A stretch of DNA of 64,000 nucleotides. It comes from Sciurus carolinensis. Lineage: Eukaryota; Chordata; Mammalia; Rodentia; Sciuridae. The notes under the pieces are model-generated. The model was not told the origin of the DNA and ran no database searches. It saw only the letters and a program-made list of their open reading frames with translations. Positions 1-26,345 of the stretch are shown piece after piece (position 1 is the stretch's first letter; each line of letters begins with the position of its first letter). The position numbers and the translations under genes are program-made. The stretch is taken from the NCBI RefSeq assembly GCF_902686445.1, contig NC_062221.1, positions 40,085,075-40,149,074 on the forward strand, in the 5' to 3' direction.

Positions 1-957
1 TGTAACAGGTGTGTTGAATGTATGGTAAATGATTCAATGAGAGACTAAAATAGGACTAATTCATTAATTCTAATAGGTGGGAAAGAGTGAAAAGATAGCA
101 GGGGAATCTTTTCTGAAAGAGTAACATATCAGTTAAGAATCTGAAAAATAAATTTATATGTCAACTAAGGCTAGGGGGGAATTTAGGACGGGGTTGGTTC
201 CAATGGGAAGGAGACAAGAGGAAGTGCCAAGAATTTGCCCGGTACCATGTGCAAAGTCCTCCAAAGTAGAGTTGAACTTGGTGATCTTATAACAATCCAG
301 GAAATCTGAGACAGGAAGTGAGGAGACACTAGAGAGTTAAGCAAACACCAGCATGCAGTGGGGAGTTAGAGCAATTAAGAGAAACCCTTGGTCTAGAGTG
401 CATGTCCAGTTTAGGCAGTTGTATGCCAGATACGATCTGAGGGGACCCAACGCCATTCATCGGTACCACCACAACCTGGATGCTCCAAAACCTCACTCCC
501 ATTCTCCCTTGCTGGCTGTTTCCAGTGAGGTGCAATGCAAGGTGCTGGGGAGGAAGTAGCCAAAGGTCACTGAAGGACATCAGGGTTTCCCCAAGAGCAG
601 CAAGGACAGTGTCTGTGCAGCAGCATCAACAGTCACAGAAACCACACTCCAAAATTCCAGGGTGAGTGAGACCTTCAGATATTTTCATGCTCTTGCCCTA
701 GAATTTTAATCTGAACCCAGAGTTCCAAAAAAAGACTAAACATGATAGTAGATTCATCTTGACGACGGTCTAAGAAACTGCCTGCCTGTCCTTGCTATCG
801 CCTACTTGCCGGTTCCGAGTTGTGTCCCAGCCATCCTTGTAATTGTATGAGCCCTCCTGGGTTCACCTGGCAACTTGTTTCTCAGGGTAAGTTGAATAGA
901 ATTGAATTCTTGCCGTCTGAGGAACCATAGAGATAGTGAGGGATTATTTTTCTTTCC

Positions 958-2290
958 TTTTTAATAGTTGTCAAACATACATTCCATAAGATGCATCATC
1001 TTAACGACTTTAAGTGTACACTTCAGTAGTGATGGTACCTCCATACTGCTGTGGAACCACCCGCCAGAACTCTTTGCATCTTAGAAAACTGAAATTCTAT
1101 ACCTGTTAACTCCTCACTCCTCACATCCCAGCCCCTAGTGACCACCATGCTGCTTGCTACCTCTGTGAATTGACTTTTCTAGGTGCCTCACATAAATGGA
1201 ATCAGCACTTCTCTCCTTTTTTATGCTTCTATTAGTGTGTTATGCTTGGATGTAATTTTGGGGTTCATTCTGAGAATATTTCTCTTTTTGCAATTGACTT
1301 TTTCACTTGGTAAAATGTTCTTAAGTTTTATCCATATTACAGCATGTCAGAATTTCCTTCCTTTTTTTCCTATTATTGTTCATTGGTGTTTTTTAGTTGT
1401 ATATGACAATAGAATTCATTTTGACATAATTAAAAAGCATGGAATAGTTTTTTAATTTAGTCCCTGGCACTTCCCCTTCCCCTCCCTTCCCTCTGTTCTA
1501 CTGATCTTTCTGCCATTTACTTTTGTTTGTTTTTTTTTTTTAATTATTGTCTTGAGGATGCACATGATGTTAATTAAGGTTCACTAGTGGTATATTCATA
1601 TATGTACATAGGAATGTTATATCAGATTCATTCCACTGTCCCTATCCCATCCTTCCTCCCTTCTCTTCATTTCCCTTTGTCCGCTCCACTGATCTTTCTT
1701 CTATTCTTTTTAAATTTTTATCCCCCTCTTTATTTTGAATTAGTTTCTGCATATCAGAGAAAGCATTCAACCTTTGACTTTTGGGGACCAGTTTATTTCA
1801 CTTCGCAAGATAGTCTTGGGTTCCACCCATTTACCAGCAAATGATGTAAAGTTATTCTTCTTTATGACTGAGTAATACTCCATTGTACATACATATCACA
1901 TTTTCTTTATCCATTCATACAGAATACTATCCCATTGTATGAATATATCACATTTTATTTTTCTGTTCATTTATCCATGGTCACTGAATCACTTCTATCT
2001 TTTGGATGCTATGAAAAAATGCTGCTATGAGTATGGAGTACAAATATTCCTTACAGTCCCTGATTTTAATTCCTTTGGGTATACACCCAGAGGCAGAATC
2101 CTAATTTTTTAAGGCACTTCCATATTGTTTTTCATAGTGATGCACTATTTTACATTCCTAGCAAAAGCTCAAGGACTCTGATTTCTCCATGCTCATGCCA
2201 GCAATGGTTATTTTCTTTTTTTGAATAGTAGCCATCTTACATCCTAATGGGTATGAGAAGTTCTTTGATTTTTAAAAAATATATGTTGAT
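958..2290 (-). mobile_element. LINE-1 3' fragments, nested or composite
   Basis: The segment reads as the reverse complement of mammalian L1 3' ends. It has AACGACTTTAAGTGTACACTTCAG near 1000, CCCAGCCCCTAGTGACCACC near 1127, and the 'tactccattgta...atccattcata' and 'gctatgagtatggagtacaaatattcc' stretches further on. The first and last parts resemble an old L1M-type 3' end. Between about 1385 and 1950 lies a second, squirrel-like L1 segment (TTGTATATGACAATAGAATT). 'Comes to wartime reading' repeats such as the two 'tttatccattcat'-like stretches point to nesting or duplication. There is no intact reading frame. Confidence 0.7.
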
Positions 2291-2589
2291 CCAAAGACAG
2301 TCTCTCACATTCACAAATAGTTATGAAACAATGATGAACAGTTAAATATTAGCCCGTCCCTTGGGGAAGAGTTGATTAGCTCCCTTAACTCTCTTTAGGG
2401 CTCCTGGGTCCAATCTGTTAGCTAAATTTCTTCCTGCACTCTTTCCAATCCCCTCTTCCTTCCCTCCATTAGTAATTCCTTTAAACCTGATAAGTACACT
2501 TCCCAACTGCACTTGAATTTGCATTTACTTTCTCTCATGATGAGTCTGCCAACCATTTCAGAAAGTTTAAATTATGCCTTGTCAGTGAA

Positions 2590-2762
2590 AATGGTGGAAT
2601 GAGACAGACATCATTACCCTATGTACATGTATGATTACAGGAATGGTATGAATCTACATTGTGCACAACCATAGAAACGAAATGATGTACCCCATTTGTG
2701 TACAATGAATCAAAATGCAGTCTGTAAAAAAATTAGAAGCTAAATAAAAAAAATAATAACAA
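2590..2762 (+). mobile_element. LINE-1 3' end with A-rich tail, squirrel type
   Basis: It contains ATGTACATGTATGATTACAG and CCATTTGTGTACAATGAATC, then AATGCAGTCTGTAAAAA and an A-rich tail. I associate this wording with the 3' end of recent L1 copies in ground squirrels. The subfamily name is not asserted. Confidence 0.6.
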
Positions 2763-3124
2763 ATACACATAGCTTTGGGGTAAATCTTTCTTTTTCATAA
2801 AGGATAAGGATTAAATTCAAGCCACCTGCTAGGAATTTGCAAATAAGATGACTAAGGCCCTTATTAAGGAAGTATTTAGGATCTTTCAAAAGCACTAGTT
2901 GTTGTTTCTGACTTGAGATAACCTGAATTTTTAAGCCCTGGGAATCATTCATTCCTTGGCCTCCACCTTGCAAGTGCTTCACAGCCAAGACTTAGTCGCC
3001 TAAATGTCTAGGGGCATATTTACATCTCTGACAGCCTCTCTCTCCATGGGGCACATTTCCTGTTCTGGAACATTCTTTTTTGGCTTTTCTTCTACTGTAC
3101 CTGAACCAGGAGGTCTGAGACACT

Positions 3125-3290
3125 AAGTGTACCTCCCTCCTGAAATTCTCTGCCAACCACTTCCCAGCTGGGTTACTTTGAGCAAGTTTCTTAAATTCTC
3201 TGGCCTCTGGTTTCCTCCTTTATAAACAGGAATAAAACCCCCTGCCTGTAGTCCTATTGTGAAGATTAACTGAATAATAGATATACACTT
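3125..3290 (-). repeat. MIR remnant
   Basis: Phrases such as GAGCAAGTTTCTTAAATTCTCT followed by GGTTTCCTCCTTTATAAA match the reverse complement of the MIR core. Confidence 0.5.
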
Positions 3291-3736
3291 TTCCAGCATG
3301 ATAGACATAACAAGCAGTTTAATGAATAACTATTTATTTTATTTCTTCTGTACAGAATAAGATTGGTAGATATTCAATATCTGAAAATAAAATTATAAAT
3401 GTGTTTACTCTTCGAATGTGTTTTCTTGACTATTGAATTTTTTTGAGCCCTCTCAAGAATTATAATGGGAAAAATATCCAAGAGATATAATAGTGACTGT
3501 AGTTACTAGCAATATAGTGTATACTTGAAAATGTTGAGAGAGGAGTCTTTGTATGTTCTTACCACAAAAATTATGTGATATAATGGATACGTTAATTCAT
3601 TTGATTTAGTCATTCTACAACATATACATATATCAAAATATATTGCACATCATAAATAAATACCATTTTATTTATCCATCGAAGTAAAACAATTGTATTT
3701 GATATTTCATGTTTTCAAAGGGCTAACCTTTCTTTA

Positions 3737-3866
3737 GGACTGGAAATAAGGCTCGGTGGTAGAGTATGTGCTTAATATGCACAAGGCCCTTAGTTCAATC
3801 CCCAGCACCAAAAAAATCAAAACAAAACAAAATTTAAAAACCCAAAAAAACAAAAAACAAAAACAA
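3737..3866 (+). mobile_element. ID SINE (tRNA-derived)
   Basis: The body runs from a GACTGGAAATAAGGCTCGGT A-box side to a TTAGTTCAATCCCCAGCACC B-box side, with a long A-rich tail interrupted by C. This is a degenerate ID element, not a functional tRNA. Confidence 0.8.
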
Positions 3867-4049
3867 ATTCCTTCTATAGAAATTTCCATATATATACCTT
3901 TGCCTGGTCTAGATTCCTTATATTATAAAACATTCCTCTTAGCACAGCGTTTGCATACATGTGTACATACACATTCTCTATTCCTTTAATTTTTCCCAAG
4001 AAAATTATAAAATGCCTTGCATTTGTAGAACCTTTACCTAATATTTTCA

Positions 4050-4255
4050 AAAACTTATTTTGAATTTTGACATTCACAGAAACATACTGCAGTAGCAGAA
4101 GTGGGCTTATTATCCTGGTTTCACAGATGAAATTTTGGAAGGTATGTGACTTTCCCAAGACTTTGAAGCCAGTAAATAGTAGAGCCAGAACTCAAACCCA
4201 GGCCTTCGGTTTCCAAGTCTCAGATTGTCTGCGATGTAACTCACTGCCTCCCCCC
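4050..4255 (+). repeat. MIR remnant
   Basis: It contains the MIR core order: TTTCACAGATGAAA, GTGACTTTCCCAAGACTTTG, GTAGAGCCAGAACTCAAACCC, AGGCCTT. Confidence 0.65.
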
Positions 4256-5644
4256 AGGGCCATGTGGTGAACTGTTGGCAAAATGAATGGAAAAAAAGAA
4301 AGAAAGAAAAAAAACAGAAATGTAAGGCTTGAAAGCCTTTTTGGAATTTGGAGGGATAAGAATTAGGAAACAACCAAAATGACACGATCAAAGACTAACG
4401 GGAAGTAGGAAGTGTTGTGAGTACTTGAATTGCTTTGATATTTGTAGGTGTATTCTTTAATACAAAGAAAATTGTGTAGATCGTCCCTAGCTCCACGTTT
4501 TCAAATGTGTTTATTCTTATGTCCCAAATACTAGATTCCTATTCTTCTTCATTAGTTATGTATTTATAACTTAAGTACATTTTCTGAATACTTTTTCCTA
4601 TCTATACTTTCTAATAAAAAATACATCTATCCCATGTTTTTAATTCCTACACAACACTCAAAAGTGATGCAAGGAGATTCTCTGATATTGTGACTAAGAA
4701 TGAATAAATGAAGGAAGGAATTAGCCAGGATATATTTTCACATGTCAAATTTATTGGTTCTTTGGGACTTTTTAAGCAAAAGCCCTGCAGTCAGCCAAAA
4801 TTGGAATAATCATTCTAAAACAAATTGGCATTATATTAAAGGAGCAAAGAAAAAAAATTCATAATTGCTCCCCCACAGGATAACTTGCATATATGTATGT
4901 GAATACTCAGAAAAAGTGTATGCATGAAATTTAAAATGTCCTTGTTTATACCAGTGAAAACAGAAAACAACCTAGATTTTCAACAAAATTAAAATTCTTC
5001 AAGAAATTATAGTAGATTGAACCTGAAAGAAAATATTGGAGTAACCACTAAATGATTATTTTGTACAATATTTAGCACCATGCAGTGATTTTTTTTTCTT
5101 TCTTTTTTTTTTTTTTTGCCACAAGTAAAGAAAAAATGGAAAACCATGTTTGCACTCTGATTCCAAACTATGAGAAAAGGATAGTTTGCATGTGGACCAA
5201 AACTTAAAAGGAATGTAGAAAAGTTCAAGGTATTTTCACCTCCTTGGAAATTAGTTAAGAGTATTGGTATTATTAGATACAAAAATAAGAAAGCTCTGTT
5301 TGGCATACACCATGTAAAATCCAGTAGAAAAACTAAGTTGCTTCCTGCCCTACAGATAATGAGTGCTGTGAACATGGAATGACACTACCCAGGAATGGGT
5401 AGATGGGTAGTGGTGGAAAGTTCAGAACCACAAACAAGACTCATTGCTGGTCAAGGACTATCAGTGTGTCATCGCAAAACAACACACACAGACATGCTTT
5501 AAATTCCAGGTTTCTGTTAGGGCATCAAGGTCCCAAACGCTATATCTTTAAATCACTTTGACCCCAAAGGAGAACTAAAATCCTAAAATTGAATGAGAAG
5601 GGAAAACACCACACGATGGGAAAGGATAACCCTTTTTGTAAGTC

Positions 5645-5650
5645 TTTATT
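5645..5650 (-). terminator. Poly(A) signal AATAAA, distal
   Basis: The minus strand reads AAAAAAATAAAGACTT, with a canonical hexamer about 1.39 kb beyond the stop codon. It is the best candidate for the main 3' end of MECOM mRNA. Confidence 0.6.
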
Positions 5651-6341
5651 TTTTTAGTTGCTCCTCCCATAGTAATGCACTGAAAGGCATAACAGTTTAT
5701 ATTGTACAAAGCATTTGAAGAAAGTACCTCGACTTGCTGATTATTTCAAAATGAGATTACAAACAAAAAGAAAACAAATCTGGTTCCTCAATAAAGGGCA
5801 AAATAACTGAATACAGTCTGTTATTTACTTTTCTCTTTTAACATAAGGTCAGGAACACTTCATTTTACAAATAGGATTAACATGAACATAACGTCGCACA
5901 AGCTTGCAGACGACCAGCATAAAATACGGGGTACAGTTTTTAATCAGAAGAATCATGCTTTCATGAAAGAAATTATAATCGTTTATACAATTGAATCAAT
6001 TTCAGTATTACAAAAACTAAGTTGCATCTATTCGTATTTAGTTCATTAAGAAGGAAAAACAAAACAACAACAACAAAAAAAGGAATGTTAAGAAAAGCCA
6101 AACACCATTTGGCACTCCCATACACAGGTCGAGTCACCTTGGTCCTTGAAATTCAGAAAGGGGTGTGCCTCAAACATCATAAAATAGTGGCTGACCGGAA
6201 CAGTGCTATTTTAATCAACAAACAAAGTTTGCCAACAAATAAATACATGATACACGCAACACACACAAAAAAATTAAACATTAAAAAACAGTGACATGAT
6301 TGTCTAAAATTAAGATGTTATTACAAGGATTTGGCAAACAT

Positions 6342-6347
6342 TTTATT
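6342..6347 (-). terminator. Possible proximal poly(A) signal AATAAA
   Basis: The minus strand reads CACTAATAAAATG about 0.7 kb beyond the stop. The hexamer is canonical, but usage cannot be judged from sequence alone. Confidence 0.3.
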
Positions 6348-7038
6348 AGTGGTACAGCGGTACTGGTGATGAACGGGTTAGGTCACTGACTTAACCGCGT
6401 TGAGCATGAACATCCATAGTTTACAATATACACATACCCTTTTCCCCTAGTTTTAAACAATGTACTTAAGAAGGCAAAAGTTAATTGTGGAACAATTTCT
6501 CCCTGTGATCAGTTTCTATAATAATTGACTGTGCATTTCATCCAACTACTTCCATCTTCAAAGGGTTAAATTACATAAAACTTTAACAAAGGAAAAAAAA
6601 AAAAACCTTAAATCTGTAATTGAAAGCAACTGTTCCCAATCATGTCAGGTGATCTTGTACAAACAAGAATTCAGTTTCTATGGAGTGTTCATCCTATCAA
6701 TGCTGCCATCTCAACTGCCCCTCTCACCCACCCACACCCTAGGGCAGGGGGAACTGGAAGGTGCCTTCTGCCCAGCAAGGTTTTCCTTGACTCACTTTAA
6801 GTCAAACTGATCCTCCGGAAGTCAGCAGCTGCCTTTGCTGTGCAAAACAAAATATTGAGAATAAATAGTTTCCTTTTTCTTTCTTTTTCTTTAATCTTTC
6901 AGTTTAAGGTCACCAGACTTTAAATGCGTGACCCTTCAGGTTTATAAGGCATTCTGCTCAGCAGTCTTGTACATAGTCCTATATGAAAGAGCCATGCTAC
7001 TGTTGGACTTGGTCCCACTCTGGTCAACCTTGGTAACG

Positions 7039-7320
<282 letters not shown>

Positions 7321-8539
7321 TTAAAATGACATGGGCACACTGCTGATCTAAAGTACCTAGGGATCACAAATGGGATGCATCCTACAAAACAAAGATTAAT
7401 TATTCTAGCTAAAAGATCACCAGTGCTTCCATTGAGAAATAGGTCATCCCTCTGTATAACCATAAGGAGAGTCACCCATCTTACATATGTTCAACTCACC
7501 AAAGATATCATTGTGTACTTAAGACTGAAACTGAAAACATTAACTGACAGAGCTGTGGTCTGGTGGAGACAACAGTCTCTAGTAACTGAGACCTCTGGAA
7601 GGGAAATGACCTGCCCAAAGTCACTCAGCTAGATAGAAGAACTGACTTCAGCCCAACTTTTAATCCAATACCCTTTCTCCAATTTTCCTCCATGCTTGAA
7701 ATAGTCACAGCTGACCCCCAAGGACCTTGAGCGTTGGGGTGGGTCAAAGCAGCTCGTCCAGAATAAAATGAAACTCAGGACCTGACAACAACCTGAGCAA
7801 TTTGTGTGTAGGTGCCTGCCAAGCAGAAGGTGTGTGAAGGTAAGGAAGTGTTCTTTCTTCCCTATTATCATGTCAAATTCTAAATAACTGTTCAGAGAAT
7901 CCCCCATTTACTGCCAAGTAAAATATTCAAATGAAATGTTTGGTCTTGACTTGTGAGTGAACTTTTCACTGTTGATTTACTATTGTTGGTCTCATCCATT
8001 CCTAAACTTGCTTGTCAAAATGCTGTTGAAGTGGAATCATTAAAGTCCTGCCAAAGACATTCCACTGTCTGTAAACAAAGACAAAATGCCTCTGTTGTTA
8101 GGCAGAATTTCATCTCTGGGAGTCATGCTGAGACATGTGGCCAGTCTGTGGTTTCTTCGGTAATCATGCCATTCAGTTAGAAATCTGCCCTTACAGGCTG
8201 ATTTCGATTTGCTGGGTCATTGCTCTAAATGTACACATTTGACTTTTATGTATGCAATTTGCCTTCTGGACCTGTAGAAAACCACAGTATCCATGTAACA
8301 CATCTTGCTTAAGTATGTACTCAATGCCAGGCACCATACTAGGCCCAAAGATATCAAGGGAAGTAATATAGAGTCCTTGTCCTTTGTAGAGTTTAAAGTA
8401 TGAGGTAAGTGAGCATCAAACTTAAATTACCCAAATTATGTGCCCACTTTTAGAGATCAAAATAATAAAGAATATTTTGAAATAGCTTTAATAACTGTTT
8501 TTTTTCCAATATTTGGGAAAGATGAAAGGGAGTATAGAG

Positions 8540-8745
8540 AAAATTTTGGAATACTGAGTTTGAATCTGGAGTCTACGCTGCCTCTACTCACCTGGCTGTG
8601 AGACCTTAGGCAACTTGCTTTACCTCAGAAGTTTTACTTTCCTGGTACAAAATGGGATAATAATAATAGCACGTGCCTCCAAGGATTGTGGAGGAAAAGA
8701 GCTTAGTCAGTGCACCTATATAAATAGTACCTATTATATAAAACT
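8540..8745 (-). repeat. MIR remnant
   Basis: GGCTGTGAGACCTTAGGCAAC, followed by TACAAAATGGGATAATAATA, is the reverse-complement MIR core. Confidence 0.65.
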
Positions 8746-8959
8746 AATTTTTATAGAATAGGGTTTTTCAGAGAAGATTCCATGCAGAATGCAGCTATTG
8801 TTGTATTGGTCAACTCTTTTGGATTCAATCACTATAAAATCACAGAGAGAGAAATACATAAATGTTTTGAATAAAGCATCTAAACCTTCAGATACTAGAA
8901 AATGGCAAATATAGAATGTCCACCTTTTGGTAATCGAAATAAATGAATACTTTCATGCA

Positions 8960-9024
8960 CAAGGATCAGTGCCCAACACATAACTGACAGTTGATAAACC
9001 ACTGAATGAATGAATGAATGAATG
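8960..9024 (+). repeat. L2/MIR-like 3' end with (GAAT)n
   Basis: The sequence runs from CAGTGCCCAACACATAACTG into GATAAACCACTGAATGAATG and four more GAAT units. This is the usual ending of old mammalian LINE2/MIR copies. Confidence 0.5.
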
Positions 9025-10700
9025 GTCTCATGAAACGAAGTGAATTTGCACAAAGTCTCATTGTTTACAAATCAATATATGATATAATCAGTAAGACAAA
9101 AAATATGAGCTAGGATTGCAGAATGTTAACTTGCAGAATGGTAGTTAATTTCTTGTGATGGCAAGAGTTAAATACGAGACTTGACATCAAAATGCTAGTA
9201 CTTAAATATATCTCATATATGTTCTCCCTTTTGCTTTCTATCATATCTGAAAATTTCTGGAGGTTTTAGACATTGTGTATTATAATGAAAAGTATTTTGA
9301 GTGGACCAACTAAAAGAAATTTAAAGAAAACACCAATCCCTTTGGTATTTCTGATCTTCTAGGAAGGAAGAATGGAAAGCAAAGGGATGAAAATAATACT
9401 AGCTACCTCTTAATGCATGTCTCTAAGTGAAAATGAGATGTCTATTTTTGCTAGTTTACTTTTAATATTAAAAAATGTAAAGCTCACTTTCATCCCCATT
9501 GAGGCATAGAGAAGAAAGGGATATCTTCCCCACAGGTCCCCCAGACAGTGAGGACATGGTCCCCAACCATAGTCTAAGGGATGCTCTCAAGGAAGTGGGG
9601 GTGGGCTGTAGGAGTCTCTAGTGTTGAAGCTGGCTACCTTTACTTCAATTCAGAAAGACCATCAACTTGATCTGTCATCATACATAAATATCTTAGACTT
9701 TTTATTGAGTTGTATTACATTTAAAGATCTGTATTATTTACACATTTTTTTTCCCAACCTTCCTTGAAATGTTACTGCTTCTTGGCTTTTAAGACCAGCC
9801 CAGAAGATCTCAGCTAAAAAAAAAGAAAATCATTTCAAAATATATAAGTTAATAATGGTCACATTGTTTGACAGGTTGGGTTGCTTCCAAAATGGTGTAA
9901 ATGGATTAAATAATCCAATAATTTGATCAATAAAGATGGTAAGAGGATGTTTCTACTTTTTTTTTTTTTTTTACCATTAGTTGAACTGAATGAACAATAA
10001 TTGAGTACAGATCTCAAAAAGAAAGTACTGACTTTCTTAACTCTTTAGTAAAAGAACAGAAGCCCTTTTAGTTGGTGTTTATGGATCCTCCAATGGATCT
10101 CTTTTTAGTTACCATAATGCTGTAGAATAAAGTACCTTCCAGTCATTCAATAAAAACTAATAGATTTTATTTCCAGATCTGCCACTAAGTTGGTATAGAT
10201 CTTGGACATCTGGTTTCATTTCTGATCTTCAGTTTACTCCTAAGTTCTATAGTTTAATGAATTGTCAATGAAAAATACACAATTCACTACATATAGTAAA
10301 GGAAAAAAATTGAATTTGCTTTCCAAAAATCTTACAGCATAATTATGTAAACAAAAAGACTGTAAGTTAAAATTTTCAAATATGAAACAATTAGAAAACA
10401 ACTCTGAGGTATTTGGTGTGGAAAACAAATCTTATGGATTATCTATACCAAAGAAAGGAACTGCAAAGTAAAGGTGAGGTTTGCCCCAGGAGTTTCTGTG
10501 CAGAAGGCTGCTGTGTCGGTGAACTCTTTTGGATTCGTCATATACAGAATAGAGATAGGAACACTGTGGATAAAACATCTGAACCTGCTTGGATTCAAGA
10601 ATATTATGAAGAAAGACTATCAACTTTTTGCTAGTTTGAAGGAAATGTACGTTTTCATGCACAACATCACCATGATGCTATACTGCAGGAAAATATGTAC

Positions 10701-10884
10701 CTGTGATTTGGACTTTCTGTGTAACGGCTGTTTAAGATCCTCTGGCACATGGGAAGTACTAAAAGAAGACAGCTCAGCTTCAGTATATTGATTATCTTCC
10801 ATTTTCCTCATTTTGAGGCTATCTGTGAAGTGCCTTATATGATCTAGAGCAGAAAGTCCAGTTTTATATTCTTCCTCTTTATAC
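10701..10884 (-). CDS. MECOM: MECOM exon 15: C-terminal tail, first part
   Basis: 184 bases encode the end of R947 and residues 948-1008. The sequence starts [19 protein letters not shown] and ends LHRKSKSQ. It is rich in charged and Ser residues, with no recognised fold. Acceptor ttcattttag|G, donor CAG|gtacat, phase 0. Together with exon 16 it gives the last 105 residues, exactly those lost if intron 14 is retained. Confidence 0.96.
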
Positions 10885-11715
10885 CTAAAATGAACCAATA
10901 GGAAAGCACAGAAGATTTTTTTTTTCCTTTTTCAGTTTGTCATCTGATCAAATCACTTTCATTTGACCCCATACAGCTGCTGAACTTTGTATTGTAGTTA
11001 CAGTGTAAAGTTGCATGCATCAGTTGTTGGAGTCTTTAAAAATATTTACAAATATCACATCTTAAAATATATTTCTCTTAACATTTTGAATGACTAAAGT
11101 CAAGCATATATTGACATAAAGTCAATGACACATTAAGTCAGTCATGTGTGGAGACAGAATTCATACATTTAAACTTTCCATTTAGCCAAGTTAGATATGA
11201 AAATATGCAGTCAGCACACATTATCTTCATAAAAATATAGTACCCCATCAATTTAACTAGTTGTTTTTTTTCCATTTAAAAATCTATCATCTATTTAAAT
11301 TACATATATATCTAATGAAGTGAAATTCATCTTAATAATACTTGATAGATGACCATGCCAGATTACTCAATGAATTAGATAATGTTGAAATCCCTATTTT
11401 CTGTTGGATTTCATAAGTAAAATCTAAAATTATATGACTGCATGTTTGTGTAATTTTCACTTGTCCTTCCTACCTCAGATTAACCGGAGTTCCACAATCA
11501 TTAATGTATTTATATGCTTGCAGATTATGTTGATGGCCACCCTATTTTCCTCTGTAAAACCAATACACTGTGTGTGCCTTGCTAATTCAAATTTAATTTT
11601 TAAGATTCATTACTCCCAAATTCCTTCTCACTGGAAATGTTCACAGAGCAGGAGTCGTCGCGACCCTCTGTGGCTCTGCTCTGGCTTAGCTCCTGAAGTC
11701 ACCAGAGGTGCTCAC
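10885..11715 (-). other. Intron 14 of MECOM
   Basis: 831 bases, the shortest intron in the window. No repeat was recognised. Retention gives an immediate stop (see the exon 14 donor). Confidence 0.85.
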
Positions 11716-11720
11716 CTCAC
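11710..11720 (-). other. MECOM: Exon 14 donor with immediate in-frame stop on retention
   Basis: The minus strand reads GTGAG|gtgagc. If intron 14 is not removed, translation gives V946, R947 (AGG) and then TGA, so the protein ends at 947 and loses exactly 105 residues. A C-terminal 105-residue deletion form of Evi1 has, as I recall, been reported in mouse. The equivalence is an inference. Confidence 0.6.
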
Positions 11721-11952
11721 TGGGGATGTCTTACAGCTCATCTCCAGACCACTGGCCTCCTCAAAGTCATCCTCAGTGTTTCCTTCATGTAAATTACTTG
11801 TCACTGGTTCCTTCCTGGGTTTTCCAGTCATCTCATTGTCTTCATCATCCTCATCTAACAACACTTCATCTTCTACTTCTTCATCATCCAGTAAATCTGA
11901 ATTTTGACTGGTCACCAAAGCCTTTTCATCCTTAAAGTGACTGCCATTCATT
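11716..11952 (-). CDS. MECOM: MECOM exon 14: acidic domain
   Basis: 237 bases encode residues 869-946 with two partial arginine codons. It begins [10 protein letters not shown] and contains a dense acidic run, [19 protein letters not shown]. It ends SCKTSPV plus AG of R947. This is the C-terminal acidic region of EVI1. The acceptor, ttatgcttgtgaaag|A, is weak, with an AAG and a broken pyrimidine tract. Both flanking introns are phase 2, so the exon could be skipped in frame (79 codons). The donor region GTGAG|gtgagc is a duplicated GTGAG, and reading through it meets TGA at once (separate entry). Confidence 0.96.
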
Positions 11953-26318
<14,366 letters not shown>

Positions 26319-26345
26319 CCAAGTTCTCTGATCAGGCAGTTGGAA
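26319..26345 (-). CDS. MECOM: MECOM exon 9: 27-base microexon (FQLPDQRTW)
   Basis: A nine-codon exon, too short for ordinary ORF detection. The acceptor is ttttgctcccag, followed by codons for FQLPDQRTW and then donor gtaagt. Both flanking introns are phase 0, so it can be included or skipped freely. This peptide sits between HPQ (exon 8) and MSAIEN (exon 10). It matches the +9 form of EVI1 that I recall from human; mouse Evi1 is usually described as nine residues shorter. It lies 4.8 kb from exon 8 and 5.2 kb from exon 10. Both splice sites look strong, so inclusion is plausible in this species. Confidence 0.93.

Larger units (their letters stand above)
1..5619. other. Intergenic DNA downstream of MECOM
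   Basis: No gene was recognised. It holds LINE-1 3' fragments in both orientations (about 958-2762), two MIR remnants (3125-3290, 4050-4255), an ID SINE (3737-3866) and a poly-T stretch near 5091-5117. In 1-957 and 4260-5619 I see only ordinary unique DNA; the short ORFs there have no protein-like features. Confidence 0.7.
5620..7038 (-). other. MECOM: MECOM 3' UTR (exon 16), end approximate
   Basis: About 1.4 kb from the stop codon to a poly(A) signal at 5645-5650, AT-rich and free of recognisable transposons. That length fits what I recall for the human transcript. The cleavage point is inferred as 10-30 bases beyond the signal. A second AATAAA at 6342-6347 could give a shorter UTR. Confidence 0.65.

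Noticed and set aside
329..665. Overlapping short ORFs of 60-83 codons on both strands
   Set aside because: No domain, no start context or splice support, and mutually overlapping frames. This is the expected noise in intergenic DNA.
3737..3812. Possible tRNA gene from the B-box-like motif
   Set aside because: It is an ID SINE with an A-rich tail and lacks a complete cloverleaf. The same applies at 44010-44080 and 46251-46334.
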